Assembly: GCA_034437695.1 (NCBI GenBank)
Contig: DAOTTJ010000211.1
Coordinates: 1 to 18,048, forward strand
Reading direction: 5' to 3'
Length of the DNA stretch: 18,048 nt
Source: Paraktedonobacter sp034437695
GTDB lineage: Bacteria; Chloroflexota; Ktedonobacteria; Ktedonobacterales; Ktedonobacteraceae
How positions within the stretch are numbered: the first letter of the stretch is position 1; each line of letters starts with the position of its first letter. Below, piece by piece: positions 1 through 8,020 of this stretch. The translations under genes and the position numbers were made by a program. Below the pieces are notes generated by a model. That model saw only the letters and a list, made by a program, of their open reading frames with translations, did no database searches and was not told the origin of the DNA.

Positions 1-248
1 AGTCGCTGACTGGTGCCGTCCAGTACAAAGACCGCCGCGTCGTCCATTGCATCGAGCAGAGGATTAGAGAACGCGGGAGCAAAGACACCTTCGATCAGGT
101 TGTGGGTAGACTTGCCGCCGCTTCCATGACTGAGCGTGATCTTCTCGTCGCGCAGGTAGAACTTGTGACGACGAACCTGCCGCGTGCGCTCAATTTTCTT
201 CAGCACGTCGTCAATGCGCTCTTGTTTGCTCGATCCAGACATATCCAT
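1..248 (-). CDS. hypE: HypE, hydrogenase maturation carbamoyl dehydratase (N-terminal part only)
   Basis: HypE dehydrates the carbamoyl group passed on by HypF on its C-terminal cysteine, making the thiocyanate that becomes the cyanide ligands of the active-site iron. Only the first 82 codons are present; the gene runs off the left edge. Residues 37-50 read ITLSHGSGGKSTHN, followed by an acidic DDAAVF at about 69-74. This is the PurM-like N-terminal nucleotide-binding region of HypE. About 30 charged residues precede the usual HypE start, so there is a modest N-terminal extension. The ATG at 248 is chosen because GGAGG lies 5 bases upstream; a second in-frame ATG at 242 is less well placed. 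It lies 155 bases downstream of hypD and is the last gene of the hyp operon visible here. Catalytic C-terminal residues cannot be checked. Confidence 0.9.
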   Translation of the reverse strand, partial: MDMSGSSKQERIDDVLKKIERTRQVRRHKFYLRDEKITLSHGSGGKSTHNLIEGVFAPAFSNPLLDAMDDAAVFVLDGTSQR

Positions 249-403
249 AAAAACCTCCAGAGGATTTGATTGCTTTTATTCGCTTTTACTCCTGGCCATA
301 GGGCATTGTCACGCTTCCTCCGACGCGTCGCCTGCGGCGACGACGAGGGAGAAGAAGGCCGGGACACTGCCCCAGACCCCTACCCCTTGCATCCCTGCTA
401 TCG
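249..403. other. hypD-hypE spacer with hairpin and degenerate repeat fragment
   Basis: This 155-base spacer is long for an otherwise compact operon. It holds a perfect 7-base stem with a 3-base loop (CGTCGCC, TGC, GGCGACG) at 326-342. It also holds a stretch near 345-400 that resembles, in degenerate form, parts of the repeat elements near 7.3, 11.5 and 14.8 kb (GAGAAGAAGG, GGGACAC, then TTGCATCCCTGCT). No gene is seen in it. It may carry an internal processing or attenuation signal between hypD and hypE. Confidence 0.4.
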
Positions 404-1561
<1,158 letters not shown>

Positions 1562-1592
1562 GAGAATTCTCCTTTGTTTACACTCTGCTGTG

Positions 1593-2270
1593 TCAGCGTC
1601 TGGCCTGAGCAAGCGCTGCATAGACTACTTCAAGCAGCGCGTGATAGGCGGTTGCCTGGGCTTCCTGGATGCGTGGAATAAGCTCGCTCGGGACGTTGAT
1701 ACATACGTCCACCGCCGCCGAGCGCATGATCTTGCCACCGTCGTAGCCGGTGAGGCCGATAGTGAGCAGACCCTGCTTCCTGGCCTGCTCAAAGGCCTGA
1801 AGGACGTTGGCAGAATTGCCGCTCGTCGAGATGCCAAAGGCAATATCGCCGGGTCGACCAAAGGCGATGACCTGGCGCACGTAGATATTTTCAAAGCCGA
1901 CATCGTTGCCGACTGCGGTGACGACTGCGCCATCGTTGGTCAGGGCCAGCGCTGGCAGGGGCGGACACGCGGCGAAGGGCGGCGTAAGCAGGTCCGCGAC
2001 CAGATCCTGCGCGTCGGTTGTGCTGCCGCCATTGCCAAAGGCCAGCAAGGTCGCACCCCGCGCAAAGGCCTGCGCCATCGCCTGACCCGCCTGGATAATC
2101 TGCGCCTGCGCGGCTTGCAGGGTCGCTCCACGCAGGTCGATCACTTCACGGCACTTCTCCAGGATCGAGTGGCGCACCTGCGCAAGCACGTCTGCGCTGT
2201 TGGCTTTGCCGCCATCAAAGAGAAAGGGATAGAAGAGCCGATCGTACTCGGAACCCTGAGCGTCATGCAT
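1593..2270 (-). CDS. GmhA-like SIS-domain protein (SIS-1), intact sugar-phosphate loop
   Basis: A 225-residue single SIS-domain protein closest in pattern to sedoheptulose-7-phosphate isomerase GmhA. It has GNGGSTTDAQ (79-88), the phosphosugar loop GISTSGNSANV (146-156), LTGYDGGK (173-180) and a C-terminal RIQEAQATAYH. Compared with E. coli GmhA as I remember it, the proposed metal/catalytic residues H61 and E65 correspond to Asp89 and Asp93 here, while Q172 and H180 are kept. Its start overlaps the stop of the upstream HypC-like gene by 8 bases, indicating translational coupling. Position inside a hyp operon argues for a role in hydrogenase maturation rather than LPS heptose synthesis, but the substrate is unknown. 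A paralogue (SIS-2) lies one gene upstream with the opposite pattern of conserved residues. Confidence 0.85.
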   Translation of the reverse strand: MHDAQGSEYDRLFYPFLFDGGKANSADVLAQVRHSILEKCREVIDLRGATLQAAQAQIIQAGQAMAQAFARGATLLAFGNGGSTTDAQDLVADLLTPPFAACPPLPALALTNDGAVVTAVGNDVGFENIYVRQVIAFGRPGDIAFGISTSGNSANVLQAFEQARKQGLLTIGLTGYDGGKIMRSAAVDVCINVPSELIPRIQEAQATAYHALLEVVYAALAQARR

Positions 2271-2550
2271 GGCTGCCCTCGCTCAGTGCAGTCTCTGTCA
2301 GACGCTCAAGCGCAACCCCACCGTGGACCAGCAGCCAGTCGCCCACACTCACCTCGGCGATCAGGGTGACATCGACCTCCTCTAGCTGCTGTACCTCACC
2401 ATCGCCCTCGACCAGCGCCAGACCTGTCTGTTGATCGACGCTTATCACTCTAACCGGCAGCGCCTCGTCGGAGCAGGTGATGCAGTGACCCTGCTCGTCG
2501 AGCGTGCAGGAGGCTGCACTCGCATCTGGTTTTTGCTTGCTTAACTCCAC
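2263..2550 (-). CDS. Second HypC/HupF-family chaperone with N-terminal CxxC extension
   Basis: A 95-residue protein of the HypC/HupF fold. The core from about residue 30 (ALPVRVISVD, then VSVGDWLLVHGGVALERL) matches the HypC beta-barrel, where the family has GDWVLIHVGFA. Ordinary HypC begins with Met-Cys, and that Cys2 binds iron. Here there is a 25-residue N-terminal extension ending in CITC (Cys23, Cys26), so Cys26 or Cys23 would replace Cys2; Cys15 is a further candidate. Start is GTG at 2550, with AGGAAGG about 6 bases upstream. It ends within the start of SIS-1 (8-base overlap) and follows SIS-2 by 40 bases. A canonical HypC is encoded at 3242-3514, so this is probably a specialised chaperone, perhaps for HhyL or for the HypD complex. 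Confidence 0.82.
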   Translation of the reverse strand: MELSKQKPDASAASCTLDEQGHCITCSDEALPVRVISVDQQTGLALVEGDGEVQQLEEVDVTLIAEVSVGDWLLVHGGVALERLTETALSEGSHA

Positions 2551-2590
2551 GTCAGACCTTCCTTTCTCGCTGAAACGCCAGCTTGCTTAT

Positions 2591-3229
2591 TCATACACCG
2601 CTCTTGAGATCGAGCGGAGGCTCGGTGGTCAACAATCCTTCGTGTTCAAAGAAGATATGCACGAGTTCCCACAGCACGTGGTAGAGCGTCTCGTGAGTCT
2701 CCTGGATCACCAGTGGATCGCTGGCTGGAACGACAAAGCAGAAAGCGCACCCGGCCCGCGCGAGTGGTCCACCATCGCCGCCCGTCAGGGCGAGGGTAAG
2801 CAGACCCAGATCCTGCGCGGCGCTGAGTCCAAGCGCGACGTTTGTACAGTGGCCATCGACCGAGAAGCCCAGCGCGATATCCTGCGGTCGCGCCAGCACG
2901 CGCACTTGATGAGTAAACTGGTCGTTGGCGGCCAGGCGAGTACTGAGCGCGGCGCTATCGTTGGTCAGGGCCAGCGCGGGCAGAGCACGCTTGCCAACTA
3001 TCACCGGATGGACAAACTCGACCGCGACGTGCTGCGCGTCGGTCGCAGACGCGCCATTGCCGAAAGCCAGGAGCCGTCCACCCCGGTGAAAGCGGCGGGC
3101 CATCGCCCAGCATGCCTCGGCGATCCGGGCCGCCTCGACCTCAAAGAAGGTCTGCGGGACCGTCATGCTCTGCGCGAAGCGTGCCGCAACTATTGTCTGT
3201 AGTTCTGCTAGATCTCTTTCTGCTGGCAC
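2591..3229 (-). CDS. GmhA-like SIS-domain protein (SIS-2), altered sugar-phosphate loop
   Basis: A 212-residue SIS protein, clearly paralogous to SIS-1: GNGASATDAQHVAVEF at 57-72 and VIQETHETLYH near the C-terminus. The residues matching E. coli GmhA H61, E65, Q172 and H180 (as remembered) are all present as His67, Glu71, Gln and His. The phosphate-binding loop is changed, reading GFSVDGHCTNV (121-131) where SIS-1 and GmhA have GISTSGNSANV. Start is GTG at 3229 with AGAGGAAC about 8 bases upstream. Spacing is 12 bases from hypC upstream and 40 bases to the second HypC-like gene. The function is unknown; it could form a heteromer with SIS-1. Confidence 0.83.
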   Translation of the reverse strand: MPAERDLAELQTIVAARFAQSMTVPQTFFEVEAARIAEACWAMARRFHRGGRLLAFGNGASATDAQHVAVEFVHPVIVGKRALPALALTNDSAALSTRLAANDQFTHQVRVLARPQDIALGFSVDGHCTNVALGLSAAQDLGLLTLALTGGDGGPLARAGCAFCFVVPASDPLVIQETHETLYHVLWELVHIFFEHEGLLTTEPPLDLKSGV

Positions 3230-3241
3230 AACGGTTCCTCT

Positions 3242-3514
3242 TCATTCTATCTGGCTGGCGTGGAGCATTTCCAGCTCATCAGCGAAGGCCTGGCCCATAA
3301 CCTGGAGGGCCTGCATGGTTTCGTGAGCCTCGGTCTCGTCGATCTTGCTCATGGCAAAACCGACGTGGATCAAGACCCAGTCTCCGGGTGCGATCCCCTC
3401 AGGTCGCACCAGCGCTACGCTTACGTTGCGCTTCACACCGGAGACATCGACTTTCGCGATCGAATTGGCGTCGTCTACGATCTCGACGATCTGGCCAGGA
3501 ATACCTAGACACAT
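3242..3514 (-). CDS. hypC: HypC, hydrogenase maturation chaperone
   Basis: HypC partners HypD and then carries the Fe(CN)2CO group to the immature large subunit. The 90-residue product starts MCLGIPGQIVEI, with the essential Cys2, and contains the family motif GDWVLIHVGFAMSKID. Length and sequence are typical. The ATG at 3514 is supported by a strong AAGGAGG Shine-Dalgarno sequence 6 bases upstream. It lies 38 bases downstream of hypF and 12 bases before SIS-2, in the same operon. It is the canonical member of the two HypC-type proteins encoded here. Confidence 0.96.
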   Translation of the reverse strand: MCLGIPGQIVEIVDDANSIAKVDVSGVKRNVSVALVRPEGIAPGDWVLIHVGFAMSKIDETEAHETMQALQVMGQAFADELEMLHASQIE

Positions 3515-3552
3515 ATGATCCTCCTTCGACAGGATGTTAGCCCGCCTTTGCG

Positions 3553-5916
3553 CTATACATGGCTCAACCGTGCGGCAGCGACCGCAAGCTGGCCAAGACT
3601 CAGACCACCGTCGTTGGGCGGTACACGCTGGTTGATATAGACCTGGAAGTTCTGCGCTTCCAGGCGTTCACGCACTCTTGTGAGCAACAAACGATTTTGA
3701 AACACGCCCCCACTGAGCACGACGGTCTGCAACCCTGTGCGCGTGCGAGCCAGTACGCTGGCCTGGGTAAACAGTTCGGCGAGCGTGTAGTGAAAGCGCA
3801 GCGCGATCTCGCTCGCTGAAACGCCCTGCTGCATCTCCTCGACGATCGCACGGATCATCGGGGCAACATCCAGGATCGCTGGCGTCTGCTCGCCGATCGT
3901 GAAGGGGTAGGCCTGCACGTCGTCGCTCAACACCATATACTCAAGGGCCGAGCGAGCCAGGACCTCCAGTTCGCTGGCCGCCTGACCTTCGTAGAGCACC
4001 TCGTTGCGCAGACCCAGCAGGGCGGCGACCGCGTCGAATAGACGCCCCAGACTCGAGGTCGGTGGACTATTAATGCCGCGCGTGCTCATCTGCGCCAGGG
4101 TGCGCCACGTCGAGAGGTCGAGCTGACGGATAAAGGGGTGACGCAGGGCGAGAAAGGCGTCGCCGTAGGCCTGCGTGAGGTAGATCGCGGCCATGCGCCA
4201 CGGCTGACGGATCGCTCGCTCGCCGCCCGGTAGCGGCACATAGGCCAGGTGAGCCAGGCGCTCAAAGCCGCGCAAGTCAGCGCTCAAGACCTCGCACCCC
4301 CAGATCGCGCCATCGGTGCCAAAGCCGGTGCCATCGGCGGCAATCCCGATGACCGGGCCGCTCAGACTGTGCTCGGCCAGCACGCTGGCGATATGCGCGT
4401 GGTGGTGCTGCACACCGATCTTGAGGGCAATCGGACTATTGAGCGCATACCTGGTCGCCAGGTATTCGGGGTGCAGATCGTGGACGATGGCGGCGGGCGC
4501 GATGGCAAAGAGGCGCTGAAAGTGCTCGATCCCCTCGCCAAAAGAGGTGAGCGTCTCCATGTTCTCCAGGTCGCCGATATGCTGACTGAGAAAGGCGTGT
4601 CTCTCGCGCCCCAGACAGAAGGTATTTTTGAGATGACCACCGCAGGCCAGCAACGGCTGCGGCAGTTCGAAGGCGAGTGCGAGCGGCTCAGGCGCGTATC
4701 CCCGCGAACGCCGGAGAAACTGCTCACCGCCCCCGACCACGCGCACAACCGAGTCGTCGCAGCGCATATGGATCGGGCGGTTGTGAGTCAGGGTGCCATC
4801 GGCGATCGTGTGCAGACGGCGCTGCGCATCCTCGTCCTGGTAGGCGATCGGCTCATCGCTTAGATTGCCGCTGGTCATCACCAGCACGGGCGGACGCGCG
4901 GGACTACACGTCTCGGCAAAGGCGTGCAGGAGCAGCGCGTGCAGGGGCGTATAGGGCAGAAGAATGCCGAGCGTATCACTGCCGGGCGCAACCGCCGCCG
5001 CCACCGGACAGTCGACACGCCGCGCAAGCAGAACGATCGGGCGACGATGCGATTGCAGCAGCGCAGTCTCGGCCTCGTTGACGCGGCAGAGCAGACCAGC
5101 GGTCGCCAGGTTGCCGACCATCAGCGCGAAGGGTTTAGCCTCACGGTGTTTGCGCTGGCGCAGGCGCTGCACGGCCTCGGCGTTCAGCGCATCGCAGGCG
5201 AGGTGGTAGCCACCGATCCCTTTAAGCGCGAGAATAGCGCCAGCCGCAAGCTGGCGGGCCGCAGCCACAATCGCGTCCTCGCCCACCCCGGCAAGCAGCG
5301 GGGCAACACCATCTTCACGCCACGCGAGCAGTCTGACCTGGGGTCCGCACACAGGACACGCGTTAGGCTGAGCATGGAAACGCCGATTGCTCGGATCGTC
5401 GTACTCGGTCTGACAGGTCGGACACAGCACAAAGTCGCGCATAGTCGTCTGGGCGCGGTCGTAGGGAACATCGAGCACAATGGTAAAGCGCGGACCACAG
5501 TTCGTGCAGTTGATAAAAGGATAGTGATAGCGCCGGTCGGCTGGAGCAAAGACCTCGTGCAAGCAGTCGCGACAGACGGCAGTATCGGGCGAAATCAGCG
5601 CCGTCCGTCCGTCGCTGCTCTGACTAGAAGCGATGACAAAGCTCTCTTCGCAGCAGGGCGCAACTATCTCTGTAGAGAGAGTATCGATGCGGGCCAGCAT
5701 CGGAGCCTGTTCGCGCAGCGCCCGCTGAAAACCATCGAGCGCCGCCTGATCGCCTTCCACCTCAATAGTCACCCCCTGACTATCGTTACGTACAAAGCCG
5801 ACCAGCCCACAACGCAGCGCCTGTCCATAGACAAACGGCCGAAACCCTACTCCCTGGACAATGCCCTGGACGAGCAAGCGGCGTCGCTGAATTGATGAAC
5901 CTGTGACGGGTGACAT
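3553..5916 (-). CDS. hypF: HypF, carbamoyltransferase for cyanide ligand synthesis
   Basis: HypF uses carbamoyl phosphate and ATP to load a carbamoyl group onto HypE. All domains are present in a 787-residue protein: acylphosphatase-like domain with VQGVGFRPFVYG (16-31); two zinc-finger units with C115/C118/C137/C140 and C165/C168/C187/C190; a YrdC-like domain with KGIGGYHLACDA (232-243) and TSGNLSDEPI (348-357); and a Kae1-like domain with GGHLKNTFCL (426-435), the metal-binding HHHAH (504-508), DGTGFGTDGAIWG (528-540) and a C-terminal SGGVFQN. The frame is open up to 5973, but that start would overlap hypB. The ATG at 5916 gives the usual N-terminus, lies 22 bases after hypB, and has GAGGAAGAGGG upstream. 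Confidence 0.96.
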   Translation of the reverse strand: MSPVTGSSIQRRRLLVQGIVQGVGFRPFVYGQALRCGLVGFVRNDSQGVTIEVEGDQAALDGFQRALREQAPMLARIDTLSTEIVAPCCEESFVIASSQSSDGRTALISPDTAVCRDCLHEVFAPADRRYHYPFINCTNCGPRFTIVLDVPYDRAQTTMRDFVLCPTCQTEYDDPSNRRFHAQPNACPVCGPQVRLLAWREDGVAPLLAGVGEDAIVAAARQLAAGAILALKGIGGYHLACDALNAEAVQRLRQRKHREAKPFALMVGNLATAGLLCRVNEAETALLQSHRRPIVLLARRVDCPVAAAVAPGSDTLGILLPYTPLHALLLHAFAETCSPARPPVLVMTSGNLSDEPIAYQDEDAQRRLHTIADGTLTHNRPIHMRCDDSVVRVVGGGEQFLRRSRGYAPEPLALAFELPQPLLACGGHLKNTFCLGRERHAFLSQHIGDLENMETLTSFGEGIEHFQRLFAIAPAAIVHDLHPEYLATRYALNSPIALKIGVQHHHAHIASVLAEHSLSGPVIGIAADGTGFGTDGAIWGCEVLSADLRGFERLAHLAYVPLPGGERAIRQPWRMAAIYLTQAYGDAFLALRHPFIRQLDLSTWRTLAQMSTRGINSPPTSSLGRLFDAVAALLGLRNEVLYEGQAASELEVLARSALEYMVLSDDVQAYPFTIGEQTPAILDVAPMIRAIVEEMQQGVSASEIALRFHYTLAELFTQASVLARTRTGLQTVVLSGGVFQNRLLLTRVRERLEAQNFQVYINQRVPPNDGGLSLGQLAVAAARLSHV

Positions 5917-5938
5917 AAGCACATTCCCTCTTCCTCGA

Positions 5939-6592
5939 TCAGGCATCGTGCGCGAATGTGAATAGCCATTCACACCATGCAGCGAGACCCTCGCCAGTGC
6001 GGCAACTCACCTCAAAGATACGCAGTTGCGGATTGATAGCCAGCGCGTGCTGTCTGACTTTTTGCAGATCGTAATCGACGTACGGCAACAGATCAAGCTT
6101 ATTGACGACCATAACCTGCGAGATCGCAAACATCTGCGGATACTTCGCAGGCTTGTCGTCGCCTTCGGTGGTACTTACCACGACGACGCGCAGATCCTCG
6201 CCCAGTTGCCAGGAGGCCGGACAGACCAGATTGCCAATATTCTCGATGACCAGCAGCTTGAGCGCCGCCAGGTCGATCTCCGCCAGCGCGTCGCGGATCA
6301 TATGAGCTTCGAGGTGGCACGCGCCACGCGTATTAATCTGGACCGTCTCCGCTCCTGCCGCCTCGATACGTTCGGCATCGGCGCTGGTTTCGACATCGCC
6401 CTCGACCACGCCGATCGTCAGCCGATCGCGCAGCAGAGCGATCGTGCGCTCCAACAGGGTGGTCTTGCCCGCCCCCGGCGAACTCATCAGATTGACCGTG
6501 CGAATACTACGCGCTCGCAACGACCGGTTGATCTCCTGGGCGATCTGGTCGTTGAAGGCCAGGATATTCTGGGCAATTGTCACTTTAGGCAT
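5939..6592 (-). CDS. hypB: HypB, GTPase for nickel insertion
   Basis: HypB is the GTPase that, with HypA, delivers nickel to the large subunit. The 217-residue product has the P-loop SSPGAGKTT (37-45), VEGDVETSADAERI (63-76), the G-domain metal site ACH (91-93) plus VCP (123-125), STTEGDDKPAKYP (140-152) and the base-recognition motif NKLDLL (164-169). It lacks both the N-terminal CxxCGC motif and a histidine-rich stretch, so nickel storage is unlikely. The ATG at 6592 (MPKVTIAQN) is preferred over the frame's first ATG at 6634, because it overlaps the hypA stop by 8 bases and has AAGGA 9 bases upstream. Confidence 0.95.
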   Translation of the reverse strand: MPKVTIAQNILAFNDQIAQEINRSLRARSIRTVNLMSSPGAGKTTLLERTIALLRDRLTIGVVEGDVETSADAERIEAAGAETVQINTRGACHLEAHMIRDALAEIDLAALKLLVIENIGNLVCPASWQLGEDLRVVVVSTTEGDDKPAKYPQMFAISQVMVVNKLDLLPYVDYDLQKVRQHALAINPQLRIFEVSCRTGEGLAAWCEWLFTFAHDA

Positions 6593-6950
6593 CGTAGTCG
6601 TTCCTTGTCTCGATCTCCATGTGGACGATTTCAAGTTCGGTGCCGGAGATGATCTCGGTGGACCACTCCTTGCAGGTGGGACACTGCGCGATATAGTTCA
6701 CGACGGGAAAGTCGCTGGCACAGTGACGACACCGCGCCCGATGCGGCGGAGCCTCGACCCAGAGCTGTGCGCCCGCCAGAACGGGAACCAGGCTGGCCAG
6801 CATCTCAAAGCAGAAAGTCAACGAATCCAGCACGATACCACTGGCCTCGCCAATCTTGAGGCGTACGCCTTTGACATGGGTCGCGTGGCACTCGCTCGCT
6901 TTAGCCTCGACGGCGTCGGCGATACTCTGAGCGATTGAAAGTTCGTGCAT
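6585..6950 (-). CDS. hypA: HypA, nickel metallochaperone
   Basis: HypA binds nickel through its N-terminal MHE and passes it with HypB to the large subunit. The 121-residue product starts MHELSIAQSI, giving the nickel ligand His2 (and Glu3), and carries the structural zinc site C74/C77 and C90/C93. The ATG at 6950 is chosen because His2 must directly follow Met1; a GAGGA sequence lies 7 bases upstream. An upstream ATG at 6971 would bury this motif. The stop codon overlaps the hypB start. The gene follows the two small membrane-protein genes by 47 bases. Confidence 0.95.
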   Translation of the reverse strand: MHELSIAQSIADAVEAKASECHATHVKGVRLKIGEASGIVLDSLTFCFEMLASLVPVLAGAQLWVEAPPHRARCRHCASDFPVVNYIAQCPTCKEWSTEIISGTELEIVHMEIETRNDYDA

Positions 6951-6997
6951 ACCTGGTTCCTCAGCGAACAAACAAACAAATGGTACAAATGACGCAC

Positions 6998-7120
6998 TTA
7001 CATCGAACGCATACGTAGATAGCGCCTGATATCAGGCAAGGTGAATACGAAACCAATCAGACCGAGTACGACGATAACAGCAACGACGATAAGTACGATG
7101 ATCCAGGCAATCACAGGCAT
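6998..7120 (-). CDS. Small single-helix membrane protein B (DUF6893-like)
   Basis: A 40-codon gene: an N-terminal hydrophobic helix of about 22 residues rich in Val and Ile (from MPVIAWIIVL onward) is followed by a basic tail ending PDIRRYLRMRSM. A GAGG sequence lies just upstream of the ATG, at short spacing. The tail is nearly identical to that of the neighbouring 34-codon gene, which supports both as real genes. From memory it resembles the DUF6893 small-protein family found beside hydrogenase genes in actinobacteria; I am only moderately sure of that name. The topology is probably helix in the membrane and basic tail in the cytoplasm. HhyS and HhyL have no membrane anchor, so an anchoring or contact role is plausible but unproven. 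Confidence 0.75.
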   Translation of the reverse strand: MPVIAWIIVLIVVAVIVVLGLIGFVFTLPDIRRYLRMRSM

Positions 7121-7172
7121 AGTCCTCGCCCAGGTGCACCTTCGCGCTCAGGCTCCCTGGCTAGCCACTCGT

Positions 7173-7277
7173 TTACATCGAACGCATACGCAGATAGCGT
7201 TGAATATCGGGAAAGATCTGCTGAAAAACGAGCAGACCGAGAGCAAGCACAACGAGAAGCAGTAATGTTTTAAACAT
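7173..7277 (-). CDS. Small single-helix membrane protein A (DUF6893-like), paralogue of B
   Basis: A 34-codon gene whose product is one hydrophobic helix (MFKTLLLLVVLALGLLVF) followed by QQIFPDIQRYLRMRSM. The last 12 residues differ from the downstream protein B at one position only (Gln for Arg), and the DNA of the last codons is nearly identical, so the pair arose by tandem duplication. The start is supported by AAAGGA about 8 bases upstream. It is the first gene after the repeat element at 7.3-7.45 kb and could begin the hypA operon. It is too short for usual gene-calling cut-offs. Function is unknown. Confidence 0.75.
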   Translation of the reverse strand: MFKTLLLLVVLALGLLVFQQIFPDIQRYLRMRSM

Positions 7278-7295
7278 GATTGTTTTCCTTTCTTT

Positions 7296-7455
7296 TGGTC
7301 CTTCCTTGATGGTCGGGCAAGGTTGCCCCACCCCCAAAGAGAAGAAGGTGCAGGAAGGCGCAGGGTGCGCCTTCCTGCACGATAAGGTCTGGGCTTCGCC
7401 GTGGCGAAGCGTTCAGCGAAAACCTACCCGTGTAAAACACCCCAAGCCCTGGCAA
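7296..7455. repeat. Dispersed intergenic palindromic repeat, copy 1
   Basis: This intergenic element shares blocks with copies near 11.5 and 14.75 kb: CTTCCTTGATGGTCGGGCAAG then GCCCCACCC (shared with copy 3), and GCAGGAAGGCGC, a GCTTCG hairpin, AAAACCTACCC and TGTAAAACA (shared with copy 2). It holds two perfect stems: a 15-base one (listed separately) and GCTTCGCC/GGCGAAGC. It separates the maturation protease gene from the small membrane-protein genes. There is no open frame with coding character. Confidence 0.75.
7348..7380 (-). terminator. Perfect 15-bp stem, 3-base loop (possible terminator or processing site)
   Basis: Arms 7348-7362 and 7366-7380 are exact reverse complements around a GGG loop. 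Read on the minus strand, downstream of the protease gene, the stem is followed by a pyrimidine-rich tract (CTTCTTCTCTTT) but not a clean T run, so it is terminator-like rather than a textbook terminator. The outer part of the stem is shared with the 26-bp stem at 11517-11570. Confidence 0.5.
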
Positions 7456-7477
7456 CGGGTCGCATGCAACCTGTGCT

Positions 7478-8020
7478 TTAGCTGGCGAGTAGTTGCTCGA
7501 CTAGCGAGTCGAGCATGGTGATTGCGCCAGCGACAGCGGCCTGGACGGGTGAACTCAAGCCCATCTGCAAGTCCAGGAAGTCGGTATTCTCGCTGAGCAC
7601 AGCAGGCTCGCAGCCGACCAGCAAGGTGCGGATAGGCTGCGCACCGAGCGTCCTGGCGTAGGCGAGGACTTTCACCGGGTCCATGCTGTGGGCGTCCAGT
7701 CCCACACGGACCGAGGCCACGCCCTGTTCAGGGTTCATGCCCGATAGGTCAGGCTCGATCACATAGAGCGTCCCGGCTGCGCCACCGCGAGCAACGATAT
7801 CGACGAGAATCAGTGCGTCGTACTCTTCGAGCAGCGCGTAGGCCAGGTCGAGGCCACGGATGCCGAAGTCGACGACCTGCACGCCGACTGGAAACGGCGT
7901 GGCTGTACGTCGACTGAGCTGCTGAGCAACCTCGACACCGAAGCCATCGTCGCCCATAAAGATGTTTCCGATACAGGCGATAAGTATTCGCCTGCCTTTT
8001 TCTGATGCTGGCAGGTTCAC
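7478..8020 (-). CDS. [NiFe]-hydrogenase maturation protease (peptidase family M52)
   Basis: M52 proteases (HyaD/HybD/HoxM type) remove the C-terminal tail of the large subunit after nickel insertion. The 180-residue product has CIGNIFMGDDGFGVEV (16-31), and D25, D74 (LVDIV) and H111 (DAHS) correspond to the three metal ligands known in HybD (Glu, Asp, His); Asp25 replacing Glu is a conservative change. Its expected substrate is HhyL, which keeps a 19-residue tail after DPCLPCGVH. Start is GTG at 8020, preceded by GGAGGAA; its first four bases (GTGA) overlap the stop of the upstream gene, indicating translational coupling. The next in-frame Met falls inside the catalytic motif, so GTG must be the start. 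Confidence 0.93.
   Translation of the reverse strand: MNLPASEKGRRILIACIGNIFMGDDGFGVEVAQQLSRRTATPFPVGVQVVDFGIRGLDLAYALLEEYDALILVDIVARGGAAGTLYVIEPDLSGMNPEQGVASVRVGLDAHSMDPVKVLAYARTLGAQPIRTLLVGCEPAVLSENTDFLDLQMGLSSPVQAAVAGAITMLDSLVEQLLAS

Noticed and set aside
4924..5895. A 323-codon plus-strand frame opposite hypF
   Set aside because: Shadow of hypF, whose domains are all visible on the minus strand.
7041..7265. Plus-strand 74-codon frame over the small membrane-protein genes
   Set aside because: The minus-strand reading gives two related proteins with helix, ribosome-binding site and conserved tail; the plus-strand product has low complexity and no ribosome-binding site.
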